This document shows positions 33,013 to 44,699 of a DNA stretch of 64,000 nucleotides, in pieces. The stretch covers positions 3,298,342 to 3,362,341 of the forward strand of contig OU452216.1 in NCBI GenBank assembly GCA_911728435.2. Reading direction: 5' to 3'. Position numbers and translations under genes: made by a program. Below the pieces are notes generated by a model that saw nothing but the letters and a program-made list of their open reading frames with translations, made no database searches and was not told the origin of the DNA. Source of the DNA: Apoderus coryli. Taxonomy: Eukaryota > Arthropoda > Insecta > Coleoptera > Attelabidae. Positions within the stretch are counted from its first letter, which is position 1. Each line of letters starts with the position of its first letter.

Positions 33013-33099
33013 CGCGACCAAGCATAATGTGGAGGTCATGGACACATTAACAGCAAGTTCCTCTGAAACCCTATCAGTCTCAGAAATTGAAAAAGAAAA
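33013..33099 (+). CDS. Probable third exon of the THAP gene, repeat-related
   Basis: Acceptor with a run of T then CAG (to 33012), donor GTATGC at 33100. One frame ends SSSETLSVSEIEKEK, matching CSSETLSASEVEDEK about 150 bases upstream, with both donors at the same codon. A third, decayed relative without a donor lies at about 33385-33440 (ALTIEKENYAHNPE). Confidence 0.4.
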
Positions 33100-33500
33100 G
33101 TATGCACATTAAGGCTCCTGTGCGAGACATGGTCAGTGAGGAATGTGTTGCTATTGAAAGTACAATACTCTAGAAAACTCAGGTTTGTATGATTGTTAAA
33201 AGACCAGCAAATGTGGCATTTTCAAAACCAGATTTCTAAAGGATTCTACCTTTGATTGCTTACCAGTTTACACGTTCCCCACTGACCAGCACGTGTTTTC
33301 CGAGCAGATCCATGAGCCATAATTTAAATATCTAAATATTATAATGATTAAGATACTTACAATTTTTCAGTTTTAATAAGCCTAGTAGTAAGATAAGAAA
33401 GAAGACACCTGAAGCATTGACAATTGAAAAAGAAAATTATGCTCATAATCCTGAAATTACTTATAATTAATTTATGTGAAATTGTTTTTATCATTTTTAG

Positions 33501-33572
33501 TACTTCCACATCCAGATCAGATTTAGATGGAACAGATTTAACAACTAGTTCCAGAAATCCCTCGACAAAACG
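33501..33572 (+). CDS. Possible fourth exon of the THAP gene
   Basis: Acceptor TCATTTTTAG, donor ACGGTATTT at 33573; one frame reads STSTSRSDLDGTDLTTSSRN. Serine/threonine-rich. Weak evidence. Confidence 0.3.
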
Positions 33573-33780
33573 GTATTTTTCATAATTTCGGAAATATATG
33601 ATATCGGTGTATCGCATAATATACTATTAATTTATGTAATTAAAAATTCATAATTAAATACCTTTGCATTTAATAATAAATATTTTCATAATATAGAAAG
33701 TGTTTCCTTTTAATCCCAGACATATATTATTTAATAAATTATATTTGAAAAAAAAGCGACAGTTCCTGCGTAGGTATGTA

Positions 33781-35084
33781 TTGGGTCTGCCAGATAACTT
33801 TTTTTTTTTTGAAAATGCTATAAAAGAAAAACTGCTGAATACTTTCTCAAATTTCTTTTTTTATTTGAAAGTACAATCCTTCCGGTTAATAATGACAAAT
33901 AATTTCATTCAAATGGCTGCCTCGGCTGGCCATGCAGTAGCCAACACGATCGGTCCAATTTTTAAGCACATTATCGATTGTGTGCAGCTGTATTTCACCA
34001 ATGGCTTCACGACTATTGTCCTTTAAAGCGTCAATTGTCTCTGGCTTGTCGGCGTAACACTTATCTTTGACGGCACCCCACAAATAATAGTCCAACGGTG
34101 TCAAATTGCAGCTCCGAGGTGGCCAAACGACATCAGCTCTGCGGCTGATAATGCGATCTTCAAAAACAGGGCGCAAAACATCGAGTGTAGCTTCGGCTGT
34201 GTGGCACGTAGCGCCGTCCTGTTGAAACCAAATGTTGCCAATATCCTCCTCTTCAATTTTTGTGAACAAAAATTCGTTCAACATGGCCCGATAACGATCG
34301 CCATTGACTGTAACGGCCACTCCTTGCTCATTTTCGAAGAAAAATGGCCCAATTATGCCTCCGGACCAAAATCCGCACCAAACAGTGACTCGTTTTGGGT
34401 GCATCGGCTTTTCAATGTATGCGTGCGGGTTTTCTGTGCCCCACATGCGACAATTTTGCTTGTTTACATACCCGCCAAGATCAAAATGAGCTTCATCTGA
34501 AAAGATGATTTTTTTGGCAAAATCGGCATCTTCTGTAAGTCGATCGCAGGCCCACTTAGCGAAGCGAAAACGCATTGGATGGTCAGTTGGCTTCAACTCC
34601 TGAACCAATTGGACTTTGTATGGCGTCATACCAACGTCTTTATGCAAAATTCGTCTCAATGATGTCTCCGAAATGTTCAATTGTTGAGACCGACGGTGAA
34701 TTGATGTTGATGGCGCTTCACGCACACTTTCTGCCACAGCAGCAATATTCTCGGGTGTACGCACTGTTTTTGGCTTTTCACGCTTTGGTTTATCGATGAG
34801 GATGCCAGTTTCTTTCACTTTTTTCACGAGATAACGAACATACGGAGCTGACGGTGCTTCTCTTCTTCCAAAATCCCTACACAATTTTCGCACACATTCT
34901 GCAACATTACCATGATTTTCAAAGTAATGTCGCAATATTTCCCAGCGTTGTTCAAGCGTGTACACAACCATAATCGTTTAGCGGAAGGATAAAACTAATT
35001 ATCTGTCAAATCAGACATGAGCTAAGTGTTACCCTTCACGAAATAAGCACTATTTGAAAAAAAAACGTTAGATGGCGGACCCGA
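33781..35084 (-). mobile_element. Mariner-type DNA transposon, nearly complete
   Basis: 1304 bp between TA dinucleotides (33779-33780 and 35085-35086). Imperfect terminal inverted repeats of about 36 bp: TTGGGTCTGCCAGATAAC on the left and, inverted, TCGGGTCCGCCATCTAAC on the right, both followed by a T-run and AAAT. Contains a full-length transposase gene. The distance of the TIRs from the gene (about 100 bp each side) is normal for mariners. Confidence 0.9.
33886..34971 (-). CDS. Mariner-type transposase, open 361-residue frame (DD41D spacing)
   Basis: Reads MVVYTLEQRWEILRHYFENH at the N-terminus (first helix-turn-helix), RTVRTPEN-like linker (70-75), second helix-turn-helix ending ETSLRRILH (102-110), PYKVQLVQEL (117-125), then the catalytic domain: FSDEAHFDLGGYVNKQN with D159, WFQQDGATCH with D252 and LTPLDYYLWG with D294. 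Aspartates 2 and 3 are separated by 41 residues. All three acids are present, but the neighbouring PRSPDL motif reads PRSCNL, changing P and D. Unbroken, about the usual length. Possibly competent, but that substitution makes activity doubtful. Confidence 0.92.
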   Translation of the reverse strand: MVVYTLEQRWEILRHYFENHGNVAECVRKLCRDFGRREAPSAPYVRYLVKKVKETGILIDKPKREKPKTVRTPENIAAVAESVREAPSTSIHRRSQQLNISETSLRRILHKDVGMTPYKVQLVQELKPTDHPMRFRFAKWACDRLTEDADFAKKIIFSDEAHFDLGGYVNKQNCRMWGTENPHAYIEKPMHPKRVTVWCGFWSGGIIGPFFFENEQGVAVTVNGDRYRAMLNEFLFTKIEEEDIGNIWFQQDGATCHTAEATLDVLRPVFEDRIISRRADVVWPPRSCNLTPLDYYLWGAVKDKCYADKPETIDALKDNSREAIGEIQLHTIDNVLKNWTDRVGYCMASRGSHLNEIICHY

Positions 35085-35086
35085 TA

Positions 35087-35992
35087 TTTATTATTGGAAA
35101 CTACAACCACGATTTCAAAAGAATTATACTACGCCACTGGCTTTTGTTTACATGCACTCCTTCTGTCATTAAAAAGGTAAATATTGACCTTTATGTTATG
35201 AAGACAAACATTGAAATTATATGACATTTCTATTTTTATTTATTTTTCTGAGGTTAGAGCCATATAAGCTCCCTATTTCTAGCAACAACGTTTCCAAATT
35301 TCAAAGAAATCGGTCTTGAAGAAAAAATGAAACATTGTTTCTTCCATTTTGGTGACGAATGCCATATAGCCCACTAATTTTGTTCAGTTATTGTGGTGTT
35401 CATGTAATTACAAGGTAATAACTGTTTATCATATCCTGGTAGGTGAAATTATAAAATAATCGATGATGATCGTATAGTCGAACCAGCATTTTTACAATAA
35501 TAAAAAATGAATCTACCTCTATTTCAATTAATTAATCATTAACGTGAGATTACATCAACTCGGTAGTGTTCGCTTGGCTGATTTTGAATTTCATTAAATT
35601 TTTTTTATCATATAGAATTTCAACTGAAATTACTGTAATTCTATTGGAAGGATGGATGATGAATGGCTTGTTACTTCGTATAATTATCGTCAATATGGTT
35701 AAGTAGCAGAAGCTTATGTAACCACAAGATCAAGTGTTTTGATCTACAGTTACTACTAGGCTGTCAAGTACGACCTTAATAGGTAAAATAAACGAAATAT
35801 GAGTAGCTATCTACTTAGTTACCGCTTTAAGGTCATGTGCAGAACATATTTTGATATTATGATGTGGTGTTTAACATATGAAAATGAAAACTTCCGATGA
35901 CAGCCATCAGTGGAAAAAGTAGATTTTCGATGTATTTATTTCACTTTCCCGCACAGGGAAAGTATAGTGAACGCGCTAAAAATAACAGGTGA
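35087..35992. other. Unassigned AT-rich sequence
   Basis: No frame or repeat that I recognise. Confidence 0.4.
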
Positions 35993-35994
35993 TT

Positions 35995-37194
35995 CAATGA
36001 AACGGTACGATTTCAAATAAACAAAAAAAACTGAAATAATATCTTTTTATTAGGTTTAATAAGAAAACCGTGTACTACATAGATGGAAATTAATCTTTAA
36101 GTGAAGAAATATTCAGTTTTTGAGGATGATATTGGAAAGGTGGCCTCCATTGTGTCGGACACATTCTTGCAGCCGTAGTACAAAGCTGTTTAAGACATTG
36201 AGTAACATTTCTTGAGATATTGCTTCCACTTCCTAGCGTATCCGTTCTTTCAAAGCCTCGATAGTTCTTGGGGGGTTCCTTTGAAACACTTTCGACTTAA
36301 GATACCCCCAAAGAAAGTAGTCGCATATGGAGAGGTCCGGACTACGAGGTGACCAGGGAATATCGCCGTTTTTACTCATAAGACGACCGGGAAACGATCT
36401 TCTTAGTAAATCCATTGACACTCGTGATGTGTGGCATGTTGCACCATCCTGTTGAAAGGTCGTGTTTTGATTTCTGTAATTCTCGATTGCCGGAAGAAAA
36501 AAATTATTTAACATCTGTCCGTAGCGATCAGAGTTTACTGTTACTGCGTGCCCATCCTCGTCCTCAAAAAAATAAGGTCCGATGATGCCTAACGAAGAAA
36601 TTGCACACCACACGGTTACCTTTTCTGAATATAAGGGTCTTTCGTGTAATTGCCGCTGTTTATTGTCGGACCAATGGCGGAAATTGTGTTTGCTGACATA
36701 CCCACTGAGATGAAAGTGAGATTCATCACTCATCCATAGATTATGCAGCAAGTTGTCGTTTTCATTAATACGCTCCAACATTTGTTCACAAAACCCTAGT
36801 CGGGTGGGATAATCTCGAACGTTAAGGGCTTGCACAATTCGGATTTTGTATGGATGGTAATGGAGTTCTTTATGCAAAATTCTGCTCGTAGTGGTATAGC
36901 TTAATCCCAGGTTTAAGCTCTGGTGTGCGAGCAGTTTTAACACTGCCACCTCTTTTCTGTGATGTTGAACCACAAATGGTAGTGTAAACGAAACGCTCGT
37001 TGTACACGCACAAAACTTTCACCATTTTTGTAATAAGCTTTCACAGCAAATGCGCGTTGTTCACCCGACCACTTCTCCATGATAACTAAACTTCCCACTC
37101 TCTAGATTCCCAACGTTTACGTCGCAAGACCGCGGTTCCTCTATTGTTCCGCCCGCAGCGTTGCCAAATCGTGCCGTTTCACTGAATCACCCGT
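35995..37194 (-). mobile_element. Mariner-type DNA transposon, decayed copy
   Basis: 1200 bp between TA dinucleotides (35993-35994, 37195-37196). Terminal repeats of 29 bp: ACAGGTGATTCAATGAAACG on the left and, inverted, ACGGGTGATTCAGTGAAACG on the right, each followed by a GYACGATTT block. Different TIRs from the element 900 bp upstream. Confidence 0.9.
36113..37080 (-). pseudogene. Mariner-type transposase, internally deleted, stop codon
   Basis: N-terminus MEKWSGEQRAFAVKAYYKNG from 37080, then a frame change near 36975 and loss of much of the DNA-binding region. From 36973 it is open: SRILHKELHYHPYKIRIVQA, MSDESHFHLSGYVSKHNFRH, VWCAISSLGIIGPYFFED, FQQDGATCHTS, PRSPDLSICDYFLWG. Second-to-third aspartate spacing is again 41. 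A TAG at 36233 precedes the natural end (VRHNGGHLSNIILKN, stop at 36113). Confidence 0.88.
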
Positions 37195-37196
37195 TA

Positions 37197-38257
37197 AAAT
37201 AAAAAAAAATTGAGTTTATCTCAATTCAGGCTGCAATAATCGCAAAGAGGGGGTTGAGATACATACATACATTGATACCTCCAAATCAAAATCAACGGCC
37301 AACCGTGAAAGAAGAAGAATAATATTTTTGTAATATTATATTAATTTACTAACGTCACTCAAAATATACAGGACGCTTCAGAAGTAAAGCTAATATATGA
37401 AAAGAGAGAATATGGAATTCCAACACATATGTATACCACAAATTTCTCAGATCAGATTGGCTGATGTGTCATCTCACCTACCACTCGCCCTCACTTGAAA
37501 ATCGTGGAAAAATAGACGTTAATTGCGCATTACATACTTTACATCTTAGGCAGAATAAAGTACACATATGATAAAACGGGTTGCCTACGTACCTCACTAA
37601 ACACAAATTTTGTCGGAAATATTATAAATATGAATATATTATGAAATAACGTAGATATTAATGATGTGATGAATGGTCAATCACCAGATTTGGAAGCCAA
37701 GAGCTAACTAAGAATATTTAGCGCCTATTGACTATGGCTTTTTTTGGCCAAATCTGGCAAGCTTGCATTCACGAATAATTATTATGCAAGTTTTGTCATT
37801 ATCGATCGAGTTTGTTATTGAAATTTGAACAATCGATATCGTACATTTTCAACCGATAAACTGGTAATGTTTTTAGTATAAATACAACAATAACTAGAAA
37901 CTACACTAATGTTAATAAATACCGATGTTTGATCCGATACATTGGCACTATCGTTGGCAAAGCCCAGCGATATATCCAATCAAATATTTTGATATATCTG
38001 CTAAACGAAATCATCGGCAATATACTCTTTAAATTTTAAGGTAATATATTGTTATAATGAAGCGTAAATTGTCGATGTGACTATGGATATTTTTAATTCC
38101 GATATATCGATATTTTGATAATATCGATATGGCGATGTTTTCTTTTGTCATTTGTCATCGCGTTTTTGACGTTGAATTATTATATTACTTTATTGATTTG
38201 TGAATGTTTGAAAATTGGATTGAATTATTGAAAAACGCGGAATTAACAGACATGGTA
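37197..38257. other. Unassigned AT-rich sequence with GATATATCGAT-type words
   Basis: 37830-38140 is rich in GATATAT, ATCGATA and similar words (for example at about 38098-38130). No gene seen. Confidence 0.45.
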
Positions 38258-38678
38258 ATAATATTATACCCATGGGAAATGCAAAGAAACAGCAAATCGG
38301 GCGGCAGTGGAATACCGGAGACGTTTTCCAAATAGGAAAGACATGCCTAATCTAATCCTCGCACATTTGTAAATGTTGTAAGTACAACGTTTGTGAGATA
38401 GTGGTACATTGCAAGCTCAAACGGGTGGACAAGGAGGACAAAATAATTTAGAACATGTAGTGGCTGTACTAAATTTAATAGAGGAGGAACGCTTTATAAG
38501 TACTACGGAGATTGCAAAAATATTGGGAATATCTCAGAACAAGGAGGATTCTGGAAGAGAACGGGTTTCAACCGTATCACATACAAAAGGTACAGGCACT
38601 AGAAGTAGTTCAGTGATTAAGCGCATAAACAAGTGTGGTGAAGTTAACAGTGGCCTCTTTGAACATTTGCTGTTGTAG
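38258..38678 (+). pseudogene. Internally deleted mariner/IS630-type transposase
   Basis: Plus strand: AAVEYRRRFPNRKDMPNLIL (about 38298-38370), a frameshift, NNLEHVVAVLNLIEEERFIS and TTEIAKILGIS (about 38440-38530), then ENGFQPYHIQKVQALE in another frame (about 38557-38605), and directly after it a C-terminal VNSGLFEHLLL and stop at 38678. The VNSGLFEHLL end is the usual end of these transposases, so the entire catalytic domain has been removed. Frames shift at least twice. Confidence 0.75.
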
Positions 38679-38689
38679 TGCTTGGAAGT

Positions 38690-39838
38690 GCTAGTGTTAT
38701 TTGCATTTGTGTGTTTTTTGTTGCCCTTTGGGGTTTTCCTAACGGATGGGAACCACCTTGTGATCGTCGGGATGAGTACCTGACATTGAACAAGAAGAGT
38801 GGACGAGGTAAATCAAGCGGTACCCAGGAAGTTCAATCATCAAATCATGCCGGCATGGCATGGCATGTTAGACCTATCCGAAAAGTAGGAGCTTACATAA
38901 TATTTGATATTTCGCATGATTGAAGTCACATAATCATCTACATTTTCTAAATAACTTTTTTACTTTAAATGCTCGGTAAATCGATACACTTGGCTGTATC
39001 ATAACCTTTAAGCTAATGTCTAATTTAAACTTCAGTTGGGCAGGCGTTCATAAGCGTCGTAAAAAGGAAGTTTAACATGATTTACAAAAAATAATAAAAA
39101 TGTTGGAAATTTTTTGAAAGGCGATTCTGTTAAATCTTATTTTTCTCTACCTCTAGTTAAAATTTTTGTACTGAGTCATAGTTCACCCTGTATAGTTAAG
39201 TGTCTGTGATGTATTATGTGAATATGAATAAAACTTTGTTGAAAAATTTGAATTTGCTTCGCATGCGGAAGGTTATGGATTCAAATCTCAGCTCTGGCGA
39301 TATTTTTTTTTTAATTTTTGAGTGAAGTAGTTAATTTGTTACGTTAGTTTATTGGAGATAATGAAAATCATACAATTATAATAATTATTAAAATTCTGTT
39401 TCGTTACGCACGTCATATTTTTTTGATTATATTAGGTATATCATGTCAAATAATAGAATATTCTGACTATTACATTTTAAAAATTGAACATAAATGGTTC
39501 GCTACTTGATAGTGTCGCAAAAGAACTAAATATGCATGATACACGTAAAAACCAGTTTAGCATATCATACAAACAATATTTTAAGTCATTAACCGATAAT
39601 ATAATATATCGGTTTAAGTTATTTTATTATTCAAAGCATTTACGACTTACTTATATACCTACACGTAGGTTGAAATGAAAAACTACTATCTGTTGTTTAT
39701 CACACTTTAGTGACCCGATTTTAGAGAACTTAATATTCGTTAAGGCTTTGCTTTTGTTGCTTGGTATCATTCATTGATGTATAGAAAGCATTGCAAAATT
39801 CCCAGGTCCTTATAACAACCACCAACTGGTTACAATAA
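38690..39838. other. Unassigned sequence
   Basis: Contains a frame 38678-38923 I do not recognise and, at about 39245-39312, a fragment resembling the 3' half of a tRNA or SINE (GGATTCAAATCTCAGCTCTG followed by a T-run) with no A box in the right place. The rest shows nothing. Confidence 0.4.
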
Positions 39839-41217
39839 CGAACTAAAAGTGATTAAACAAATCGCGGTATCAACCCACAATAATAGAGAATATTTTAAAT
39901 AAAATTAACTATAAAAACGTAATAAAAACTTTTAAATAAAAAAAGTAATAAAAACCATACTTTAAAACAAAAACACACTAGGAAAGTTCACTAAAAATTC
40001 AAAAACAAAACGCAAAGACAAACACAAATCAAATTATGCAAACCATCTCATAAAATTCAACAACAGAACGAACTAAAAGTGATTAAACAAATCGCGTTAT
40101 CAACCTACAATAATAGAGAATATTTTAAATAAAATTAACTATAAAAACGTAATAAAAACTTTTAAATAAATAAAGTAATAAAAAACATAATTTAAAACAA
40201 AAAACACACTAGAAAAGTTCACTAAAAATTCAAAAACAAAACGCAAAGACAAATACAAATCAAATTATGCAAACCATCTCATAAAACTCAACAACAGAAC
40301 GAACTAAAAGTGATTAAACAAATCGCGATATCAACCCACAATAATAAAGAACATTTTATATCAACTATAAAAACGTAATAAAAACTTTTAAATAAATAAA
40401 GTAATAAAAAACATAATTTAAAACAAAAAACACACTAGGAAAGTTCACTAAAAATTCAAAAACAAAACGCAAAGACAAACACAAATCAAATTATGCAAAC
40501 CATCTCATAAAATTCAACAACAGAACGAACTAAAAGTGATTAAACAAATCGCGTTATCAACCCACAATAATAGAGAATATTTTAAATAAAATTAACTATA
40601 AAAACGTAATAAAAACTTTTAAATAAATAAAGTAATAAAAAACATAATTTAAAACAAAAAACACACTAGGCAAGTTCACTAAAAATTCAAAAACAAAAAG
40701 CAAAGACAAACACAAATCAAATTATGCAAACCATCTCTTAAATTCAACAACAGAACGAACTAAAAGTGATTAAACAAATCGCGTTATCAACCCACAATAA
40801 TAGAGAATATTTTAAATAAAATTAACTATAAAAACGTAATAAAAACACTCAAATAAATAAAGTAATAAAAAACATAATTTAAAACAAAAAACACACTAGG
40901 AAAGTTGACTAAAAATTCAAAAACAAAACGCAAAGACAAACACAAATCAAATTCTGCAAACCATCTCATAAAATTCAACAACAGAACGAACTAAAAGTGA
41001 TTAAACAAATCGCGTTATCAACCCACAATAATAGAGAATATTTTAAATAAAATTAACTATAAAAACGTAATAAAAACTTTTAAATAAATAAAGTAACAAA
41101 AAACATAATTTAAAACAAAAAACACACTAGGAAAGTTCACTAAAAATTCAAAAACAAAACGCAAAGACAAACACAAATCAAATTATGCAAACCATCTCAT
41201 AGAATTCAACAACAGAG
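39839..41217. repeat. Tandem array, six units of about 230 bp
   Basis: Units start at 39839, 40069, 40300, 40526, 40756 and 40987 with CGAACTAAAAGTGATTAAAC; the last ends at about 41217. Unit lengths 226-231 bp; adjacent units differ by only a few bases, and unit 3 has a short deletion in AAATAAAATTAACT. Very AT-rich, with few GC-rich words (AAATCGCG, GCAAAGACAAAC). No open frame, no hammerhead. Typical of a short satellite. Confidence 0.95.
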
Positions 41218-42470
41218 AGATATAAATAAAGAGTAGGTACTACACAAAGTCGACTTGAATAACTTTCTTCAAATAATCAAGAATATAAAGCTGATCCTAC
41301 AACTAGTTGTGATTTTTTATATCAGACGCTATCAAACGTCATTATCTGCGCAATTTTTAGTTAACATAAATATATTATTTTATTTTTATAAGTAGGTATA
41401 GTATTATATAATTTCCTGAGAAAAAAAATGTTTCGTAATAGTGGACGTGAAAGAATTCTTCAGCGTCAACTAGAAACAGTAATTATGTTTATTTGTAAAA
41501 TATCTAATGAAGAATTTTCTTTCAACCTGTTTAAGAAATGGTTATTGCTGATTTAACACGTTGCAGTAAAGTCATTTCAAATAACTATACGCACATTTTT
41601 GTTTATGTACACATCATTTAATTATTTCTATATAAAAATAAATCCCATGTTGCGGACTTTTTGCGTAAATGTAAACTAGATTGCCCATAGATTTTAAAAT
41701 GAAAATAAGGTAATTCATGTAATAATGCACGTTAGCTAACACATTGCGAAAATGTCTATAAATTGTACAGGCTACTTCAGTTCAAAAATACGATATAACA
41801 AACCACTAGAGGATATACTTAAAGCTGTTTGATCAATCTCCAAATGGAAAAGTGTAAGAGATCGGCTAATTATGCACTGATATTTTAATCGCTGGGCAAA
41901 AAAAAATTGTTGAGCATATAAAGAATAGTTTATCAGATGATTTTTAGGACTAAAACAAATTTACTGTTAATTATAAAAGGGACACCTTTGGTACTTACCT
42001 TATTTTTAATGGGAAATATCATTACGCACGGGTAAATGATAAACAGCATTACAATGTACTACATTTTCAAATCATGATTGAACATATAATAAAGGCATTT
42101 AAAGACAGTCGTAGAAAAAAAAAATATTTACGCTGACATCAGGTAAGCGCAGTTATTATGAAAAATGATAGTTTATTTTTTAATTTTAACTAAAGTTATG
42201 TTTTTTTAATCAACACTCCTTTTAAGAACAGAAAAATCTATTAAGATTTTAATATAATTTTAGATATTGAGCAAAATGTTAAATAAACCAAATCCGCATT
42301 GGTCTTCCTAGTATTATAAAATTTCTTTTAACAAATTATGAGAAACTTTTATGCAGGCTACAAAAATATATCCCAAAGCAAAAGAATATAACCAACCGTG
42401 GTAAATTGAGTTATATTAAGTGCAACATAAGCCCCTTTCTTGTCATATAAAATGAAATTAGTACACTTAC
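41218..42470. other. Probable intron of the FAM89-like gene
   Basis: Non-coding, downstream of the FAM89-like exon's donor. 41805-41955 is a diverged inverted copy of 45555-45755 (shared CTGTTTGATCA and TCAGATGATTTT words), an unclassified dispersed repeat. I did not find the next FAM89 exon here or further left. Confidence 0.4.
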
Positions 42471-42732
42471 CATTTCTCTTCTCAAAATCGCCAGCTGTGC
42501 ATCCAAATTACTTCCTTTTCTGGTGACAGTGGCGTCCCCGTTCGCTTTCGGATGTGGTGGATACACCATGTGCCCGCCGCCTGCTGGGGAATGCTGTTGA
42601 TTTTGTAATGACCGTATCGAACTAGTTCTAACAGGAGTAGCAGGTGGATTGGGGTATTTGTCCAAAAAGTTAAAACCGCTTAGTGATTTAGGTAGAGGAG
42701 GTAGACCATGCAAATGTGACATTTTGGATATT
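42471..42732 (-). CDS. First coding exon of a FAM89-family (leucine repeat adapter protein 25-like) gene
   Basis: Start ATG at 42722, open for exactly 84 codons to the donor ATG|GTAAGT at 42471/42470. Upstream, TTTAATTTTTTTCAG ends at 42733, so the exon carries 10 bases of 5' UTR after a non-coding exon. Encoded: MSHLHGLPPLPKSLSGFNFL, a proline-rich middle (PNPPATPVRTSS), and SNLDAQLAILRREM at the end. GLPPLP-SLSG and NLD-LA-LR-EM are the two conserved blocks of FAM89 proteins, which in vertebrates continue with a leucine-rich coiled segment in the next exon. Role in insects is not known to me; the mammalian homologue acts as an adapter in cytoskeletal signalling. Not a pseudogene by appearance. 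Confidence 0.85.
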
Positions 42733-42904
42733 CTGAAAAAAATTAAAAGTGTGTTAATCGAGTGAAAAATCTACTACTACTACATTCATAACGCCAAGAA
42801 GTAGAACTTGTAACAAAACAAAGACACACTGTCAATAGAATTTACTTTTGTCCTACCCTGTATATATATTTGTGTAATTTTGGATATGTTCTCTTATTTT
42901 TATA

Positions 42905-43235
42905 GTTTTATACATTCTAGAAGTATAATCTTTTCGTAAATATTATACAACATCTGTAAGTAATAAAAATATTATCTTGGGCTTTTAACAAATGTTCCTA
43001 AAAGAATTGTTACCTAAAAGAACGACCTTTTTCTAATCGAGAATATTAAGTTTGTTTATGAGTTAGTCCAAAGATAAAAACATATATTAGAAAAGATAAC
43101 CAGATGTTTCAGTTATAGGATGGTCAAAACATTTAACATTTTCGAAACACCTTCATGTAAATTAAATGACGGACTTTTATTATTATATACAGAAGCTAGT
43201 AGTTGGAGGGTGTCACGGTTTCTCATATCAAATCA
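42905..43235 (+). repeat. Dispersed repeat X, copy 4, first part
   Basis: Close to copy 2: TACAACATCTGTAAGTAATA, GCTTTTAACAAATGTTCCTA, AACCAGATGTTTCAGTTATA, ACAGAAGCTAGTAGTTGGAG. Broken at about 43235. Confidence 0.85.
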
Positions 43236-43239
43236 AGAA

Positions 43240-44205
43240 ATATAAATTGTGTAAGCCCTTATTCACTCTAATCTTCAACCAAAACGAGTAAAAGTTCATA
43301 CGTATCTCCTCCGAAGAAAAACAATTGTAAAATATGTCATGTGTTTTAACATACAGTTAAATATTGAGAAGAGGCATTAGGCTACCTTTGGTGAGGCTCC
43401 TTTGAAGGGAAACATTTTTAAAATAGTTAGTAGAAATGAAAACAGATTTGTGTTATTCTTATGGAATCTACTCGATAAAATAACATACCAACTTACAATG
43501 CTTTGCTGCCAGAATGTCTTTCAAATTATCTCTATCCTACACCTCGTACTTATTATTTCCGCAATAGCGTAATTAATCCGAAATCTATTTAGACCCTAGA
43601 CACATGCAGATGCTTATTTAAACATAAACTCGATTTCCCCAAGTTTATTTTATCTTTGCTAAAATAATTTCGTTGTCAAAAAAAAATCCATATTTTTTTA
43701 TATGTCATTCCATTCTATTCATTCAAGATCTGGCAACAACTAAGAAAAATTACAAGAAGCGCCGTTGCCACACTTCATTTGAAAAATTCTATCTTCTCAT
43801 TATTTCCGTAATAGCAAAATCAATCAATTAATACGAATTCAATTTATACACTCAAAACAAGTTCAAATACCTATTTAACCACAAACTTAAATTATCGAAG
43901 CTTTATTTTCAAATGTCTTTCACGAAAACTTTAATTTCACTTCACTTTTACGAAAATATTCTCTCCGATTATTACTATTACATATTTATACACTAGGTCA
44001 AAATAAATCTGACAACAAAGCAGCCATAATATAGATAAAGTATTACAGTGACAATTATGACAAGAGGCATTTTGAAAATTAAAAAATAAATTATAATTAA
44101 AAATTTGTATCAAAATAGAAAAATTTGCTTAAAATCATTCTAACATTAGTAATTGTACGATAACTATATTCTATTAATACCTAATACGTATTATTTCTAC
44201 CTACC
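43240..44205. other. Insertion in repeat X copy 4, unclassified
   Basis: About 960 bp separating parts of X. Contains a short plus-strand reading at about 43497-43640 (YNALLPECLSNYLYPTPRTY, then a stop) that could be a non-LTR C-terminal remnant, and a similar weak reading at about 43780-43880. No clear element ends. Confidence 0.4.
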
Positions 44206-44209
44206 GAAC

Positions 44210-44690
44210 ATCCTAGTAATATATATAAAGGGCGAATAAAAAAACAATGGGTTTTTGTCCAATTTTTTTCATTCTGAAATAGTGAATTTTTCAAAAGGTA
44301 AAAGTACAGTAAGTTCTTTGTTAATTCTTTTAATTGAAGGCCTTTTTGGTTCCAATTAGTTTTTATAAAAATTAAGTTGTTTCTTCTAATAATTGAAATA
44401 AATTCAGTTTCCAATTGTAATTAAAGTTTCGTATAGGAATTAATACAATTATTCGTAATTATATTAATTTTCCTATTTTAAGTTGTACAAGTAATGACTA
44501 AGATTTTCTTCTAAATTTTCATTCTCGTTTAATTGTTTTATCCTTTTTTTTATTTATACATATTTATTTCTTTGTTGTTATTAATTTCATTATTAGTTTT
44601 AATTATTAAATTAGTTGTTTTGAGCCCAAACCTTTGCGTTTTATTTCTAATAAAGATTCCGTTATGTTATTGACAAAAGGGTCATTTAAT
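44210..44690 (+). repeat. Dispersed repeat X, copy 4, second part
   Basis: Matches 18800-19425 of copy 2: TATAAAGGGCG, TTTTAATTGAAGGCCTTTTT, AATTAAAGTTTCGTATAGGA, TTGTTTTGAG-CCAAAC and AAGGGTCATTTAATT. A third part resumes at 45430. Confidence 0.85.
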
Positions 44691-44699
44691 TCCCAGTAT

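Noticed and set aside
33700..34026. Plus-strand 108-residue frame over the mariner left end
   Set aside because: Crosses the transposon boundary and is antisense to the transposase C-terminus.
39245..39312. tRNA gene
   Set aside because: Only a B-box-like string and a T-run; no A box at the right distance and no cloverleaf.
39839..41217. CRISPR-like array
   Set aside because: The repeated units are contiguous tandem copies with no unique spacers, in animal DNA.
44181..44414. 77-residue frame in repeat X
   Set aside because: Frame not conserved in copies 1 and 2 of the same repeat.
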